Assembly: GCA_028551475.1 (NCBI GenBank)
Contig: CM052361.1
Coordinates: 11,663,501 to 11,727,500 of the forward strand
Length of the DNA stretch: 64,000 nt
Direction: 5' to 3'
From: Casuarina equisetifolia
Taxonomy: Eukaryota; Streptophyta; Magnoliopsida; Fagales; Casuarinaceae
Position 1 is the stretch's first letter; each line of letters starts with the position of its first letter. A program made the position numbers and the translations under genes. This document shows positions 59,737-64,000 of this stretch, in pieces. Under the pieces are notes generated by a model. The model was not told the origin of the DNA. It did not search any database and saw only the letters and a program-made list of their open reading frames with translations.

Positions 59737-62700
59737 ATGGAGAATTTGAGGCAAAAGAGGTCCAAGATTGGAAGCATTGCTGATCGGAGCTCCGGCGAAA
59801 GGTTTTTCTCGACGGAAAGACCTCACCGAGGAGGTCAGATCCATTTTCTTTTGAATGTTTACTTGATTTGCTTTCACTTTCTTTGATCGCCGGGAAAACC
59901 AAGCAAGAAAGCAACCAATTCGAAATTAAAATTTATTTTTTTCAACTTTTTCTTGTTCTTGTTGTGGCTTGTGGAAAATGAGGAGCTGAGTCTAGAACGG
60001 ATGATTCAATCAGGGCTCAGAAGAGAAAGCATTTTGTTTACTTGTTCTTCTTTCTTGCATCTCCTTTTTACCAAATGGGGCCTGTTCCTCCTTTTGGTCG
60101 CTCAAAAAGTTCAGGGAAATTAAGAAGAGTGAAATTGTAGCTCCTCATGTTATCTGTTCTTTTGGCTTTCCAAAAATGGAATGACTGTGGAAAATGACAA
60201 AGAAATGAAATTCTAGCTTAGTTTTTGTTTGTGTGTGTTTCTTCCTCTTCTGGTTAACTTTGAGTATCAAAGATCATTTATTCTTCTTTAGCAGATGCTT
60301 GTAGCTCAGTTTCGGCTTTTCCTTCGATGATGTAATTGGTCGAACTGGAAGTGACAATTTTTTTGGGTAGTGGCATCAGCACGATTTTGTTTGTCTCCAC
60401 ATGAAGTCTAGGGATATGATGGGATATCATTGCATTGCCATGTTGACTACTGAGTACTCTTTAAAAGCATTCTCTTTCATTATTTGCCATCTCTTCGAGT
60501 ACCGCCTTTTTTTTTTTTTTTTTTCTCTCCTTTGCCGCATTTTCTCAAACATGAGAGTTTTCCGGTGTTCACTGCTCGCTGTTTCCTTGAAATCTTTGCC
60601 ATTTTTCTATTCAATTGTGTACTATTCTGTTATTTCATTTGTTTGATCTTCTTAAGAACAATAATTCTCCCCCCGGGTTTCTCTCAAAACCAAAAAGAAA
60701 AGAGGAAAAAAAAAAAAGGCAAGGAAGGTTCTTGTGACTGGCTAGCCTAACAATAACTAATTACCAAGCTGAGTTCAATCTTAATTTCTTTTAGCAGGGT
60801 TTCTGTTACAATTTATTTCCCTGGAGAAGTGTTCTGTTCAGTGATTGTTTCCTGGCTTTTGGATTCTAGAAATTTTTTTAGCTTTTCTTTCTTCAAAAGT
60901 CCTCAAAAAATCCTTTTCAACTTTTACTACTCTTGGATGGTCATCCTAATGTTATTATAGGGATTCATCTCCAGGAAACAGGCAGGTTCAGAAACAAAGG
61001 ACCTTACCGAAATTGGCCTCTGATTCTAGTTCTTGCAGTAGTGGCTCTACAGACGAGGATTTGGTGCGCTCATTTTCTTGTTTCTGTTCATTGATCTTGT
61101 TAATATAATGTTTCTATATCGTTTTTCACAATATAGGTAGGCGAAGAATTTTCTGAGTTGTATTAACCTTAGTTTCTGTTTTTGAAGTATCTACATACCG
61201 CAATGAAAATTCTAAACTGATAGTCATCTCAAACAAATTTGTTATTTTGTAGTTCATGTTTGAATTGGGTTGGGGAACTACAAAACAAGCTGTTGGAACT
61301 CCAATAAAGAAGTTGCTAGCAAAAGAGATGTCTAAAGAAACTGAATCCAAAAGGAGATCACCTAGTGTTATTGCCAAATTGATGGGTCTTGATGGGTTGC
61401 CACCTCAGCAGCCTGCTCAGAAACAACAAAGGAGGTCCTCAGAGCACCAAATAAAAAGGAAAAATTCAGTTGATAAAGCTCAAAAAAGTGGCAAATTTGA
61501 TGATCGTTGCTCATCTAGGAGGAGTTCAAAGGACCAGCAAGAATTTAAGGATGTATTTGAGGTTTTCGAGCCATCAAAGTTGGAAAATAGCCACTGCTCT
61601 TTGGAAGGGGCTTCTAACTCGAAGCTTACTGATGCTGAAATGGAATTTATTAGGCAGAAGTTCATAGATGCTAAGCGTCTTTCTAGTGATCAGAAGTTAC
61701 AGGATTCAAAGGAGTTCCATGAAGCACTTGAGGTGCTAGACTCCAACAAGGATCATCTGTTGAAATTTCTTCAACAACCAGATTCATTGTTCACAAAGCA
61801 TTTGCATGATCTGCACGGTGCTCCTGTGCAAACCCACTGTGGTCGCGTTGCAGCTATGAAGTTGCCAGATGCTCAAAAGTACGAAAGCAGTGAACTTGGG
61901 AAATCACAGAGACGAACCCCATGGAAGAATTACAGCAGATCCCCTCAGAATCATTGTGGTGGTCTGCGTTGCCAATCTGACTGTGGACATACTGCTTGTA
62001 ATTCTCTGAATTCATCCAAAGTTCGACTTGAAGGGAAGAATGAGGTGGGCGCTCTACCTACAAGTATAGTTGTCTTAAAACCAAATGTTGGGAAGGCCCA
62101 AATGGCCACAAAACCTGCTCCGTCTCCTTGTTCTTCGCATACTTTTCTGTCAGATTGTAGGGTGCACGCAGAATTTCCTAATATTAAAAATAGGGCAGAC
62201 GAACCAGGGGAAATGAAGAACTTTTCAGATAATACGGGGCTTTCAAGGCATAAGTCCAGAGAATCTCGAGAAATTGCTAGGGAAATAACTAAACAAATGA
62301 GAAATAGTTTACATAGTGGTTCTATGAATTTTTCATCTGGTGGATTTAAAGGTTATGCTGGGGATGAAAGTTCGTGTGACATGTCTGGGACTGAATCAGA
62401 TGCGGCTACAGTGACTTCCAGAAATTCTTTTGACTTGAATAGGCGCTGCAAGCCTTCATCATCCCGTTCAGCTGAATCATCTGTGAGTAGGGAGGCCAAG
62501 AAAAGACTCTCGGAGAGGTGGAAAATGACTCACAAGTCTGAAGAGTTGGCACTGGTATGTAGGGGAAGCACATTGGCTGAAATGCTTGCTATCCCCGTTA
62601 AGGATACAATGCCGGAAAACTTAGGTGGCATGAGTTGCACAGAAGGAAATGGTGACAAATTTGCTAGTGATGATGGACCTACTAGGTTGGTTGAACCTCT

Positions 62701-63253
62701 GGGAATTAGCAGTCGGGATGGCTGGAAGGGTACCTCGAACAGAAATTTATCAAGGTCAATGTCTCTTCCTGCTTCTTCTTCTGCCTTTGGAAGTCCCAAG
62801 ACAAGCAAAACCAGTGAAACTCTTTTCGATGACAGACATCTAACGACAAAAGAGGCACTGAAGAAGGAAAGGATTAAGAGAGTAAAGGAAAATTCTGATT
62901 GGAGAGAACTTTCAGCCCATAGAAACTCAAGATCTAGTCGTAAGAAATCTCATTCTTTTAGCTGCACAGTAAGGGGAGGGAACGAGTGTTTTCCAGAGAT
63001 TCATACCAACCAGGATCAATTGAAGACTAGCACTGAAAATGTTGATCCATCTGAAAAGTATCTTATGATCGATGAGACATTAGTCAGTTATGTCCATGAT
63101 AGGACTCCAGTTCCTGAAAATGTTGTAGATGTGGAAAACGACAATATGACCTTGCCTTCTGAACTGCCCGATGAGATGCTATCACATGTATCCACTTCTG
63201 CGGTTGTAAACGATGATATCTCTGCTGGTAGCCAAGATATCCTATGTTCACAG
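59737..63253 (+). CDS. TRM (TON1-recruiting motif)/DUF3741 protein, TRM19-like, 5' part
   Basis: First three exons of a gene that leaves the window: 59737-59833, 60975-61063 and 61253-63253, 729 codons so far. TRM proteins bring TON1/PP2A complexes to microtubules and shape cell division and elongation. Exon 3 carries the conserved N-terminal block SPSVIAKLMGLDGLPP (about residues 98-113), the DUF3741/M3 motif. Downstream are Ser/Lys-rich low-complexity regions with short conserved pieces (FKDVFEVFEPSK, EFIRQKFIDAKRL, KKRLSERWKMTHKSEE, STLAEMLAIP). The exon 1/exon 2 join works only with the acceptor at 60973-60974 (CTCCAG). The nearer acceptor at 60959-60960 breaks the frame. The C-terminal DUF4378 and TON1-binding motif must lie beyond 64000. 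It best fits TRM19 (At3g53540) by N-terminal motifs and by block context. Confidence 0.85.
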
Positions 63254-64000
63254 GTTTGGTTTACTACTTATTCTGATTGGTGTTATAAATTCTATTTTGC
63301 ATGTAACTGATGCGGGTATGACAGAGAAGCTGAGTCAACTTTTTTTTTTCTTCTATACCTGAGCTGATGATAACTGAATCAACCCATTAATATCTCCTCT
63401 TCTTTTACTCCTTTATAGTTAGACCTTATTGTTCAGAAAGTGAGTCAGTGGCATGTGGGTCCTTTTCTAATCTGTCAGAGGCCATTAGCTGTGTTGTTGT
63501 TACCTTTTATTTAGCTTGAGTTTAATATTATTTTTTCTTTTAAGTTGAATCGTATGTTTTGTTTTGGTCGACCAGGAACTTCAATTAGCCATAAGCTGCT
63601 ACAAAATACATCTAGTTCAACTAAGATTGGTTTATATTGAACAATTTCTAATTTTATACAACCCTGTGCCTAGATCAATCTCTTCACATACCCTCTTATA
63701 AAAGAGAAAATCTACTTTATCATCCAGGAGGTGTGTTTTATGCATTTCAATAGGCTTTTGGTGTTCCTCGAAGCGTTTTTCTGGCTACTATATGTATGTA
63801 TGTTGGGGCACATAAGTAGGTTACTTATGGGATAAAAGGATTCTATGTTATATTGTTGATTATAAAAGTTGGATTCCTCTATCTGCTCCATTTCTTTTAG
63901 TCGTTGCATTGCTTCAAAATAGAGTAGAACTTAAGTTAGACTGCAATGGAGTTTTCTGCCCAATATTTTTGAAGAATACTCTTTCTATCATAACTAATTT
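63254..64000 (+). other. Intron 3 of the TRM gene, to window end
   Basis: A donor follows CAG at 63253, and the reading frame through it stops at 63308. The remaining 747 bases are AT-rich with no further exon that keeps phase, so the next exon is presumably beyond the window. Confidence 0.6.

Noticed and set aside
63419-63500. Possible fourth TRM exon reading PYCSESESVACGSFSNLSEA
   Set aside because: The composition is protein-like, but the frame needs one carried base while exon 3 ends in phase 0, and the frame closes soon after. No donor keeps it in register.
1-64000. CRISPR arrays, operons, rRNA or organelle insertions
   Set aside because: No regularly spaced repeats, rRNA motifs or organelle gene runs were seen; the gene structure is nuclear plant throughout.

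Overview
The window is nuclear DNA from a flowering plant, most likely a eudicot. Genes are split by GT-AG introns, intergenic DNA is AT-rich, and the proteins are plant-specific or plant-typical: a ZAT C2H2 repressor, a chloroplast-targeted diaminopimelate epimerase, an E-class PPR protein, a LAMMER kinase and a TON1-recruiting-motif protein. There is no bacterial or organellar operon structure. Exon junctions were placed by eye. The joined coding sequences of KIN5B, DAPF, AFC1, the F-box gene and the plant-1589 gene all come out as whole codons, which supports those models.

Layout. 1-6.9 kb is gene-poor, AT-rich DNA with a few decayed tandem repeats. From 6.9 to 25.7 kb four genes lie on the minus strand: ZAT11-like zinc finger (6904-7410), kinesin-5 with 23 exons (9245-16761), DAPF with 9 exons (19023-23156) and an F-box/LRR gene with 3 exons (24092-25703). 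From 27.1 to 35.2 kb lies a rearranged zone. Two diverged copies of the same upstream and 5'-coding segment of a PPR gene are present; the left copy is broken up by an old Ty1/copia element and, apparently, a tRNA-derived SINE. From 35 kb on all genes are on the plus strand: the intact PPR gene (35053-36639), AFC1 with 12 exons (37305-41748), a 93-aa plant-protein-1589/RPGE-like gene (46522-47010), an intronless chloroplast TPR protein (50778-51812) and the 5' part of a TRM/DUF3741 gene that runs off the right edge (59737 onward).

Context. From memory of the Arabidopsis map, ZAT11, KIN5B and a sister TPR gene sit together on chromosome 2 (At2g37400-37430), while TRM19, an FBD gene, the TPR gene, AFC1 and DAPF sit together on chromosome 3 (At3g53540-53580). 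This window appears to hold both sets in one block, as expected for an ancestral segment that Arabidopsis duplicated and fractionated. The genes do not form one pathway. They cover stress transcription (ZAT11), mitotic spindle (KIN5B), lysine synthesis in plastids (DAPF), organelle RNA processing (PPR), splicing-factor phosphorylation (AFC1), photosynthetic gene repression (plant-1589/RPGE) and microtubule organisation (TRM).

I found no new molecular system. The most informative features are the split PPR duplication with CpG decay, the syntenic fusion of two Arabidopsis blocks, a cluster of mitotic (MSA-like) promoter cores upstream of KIN5B, and a G-box in the plant-1589 promoter.
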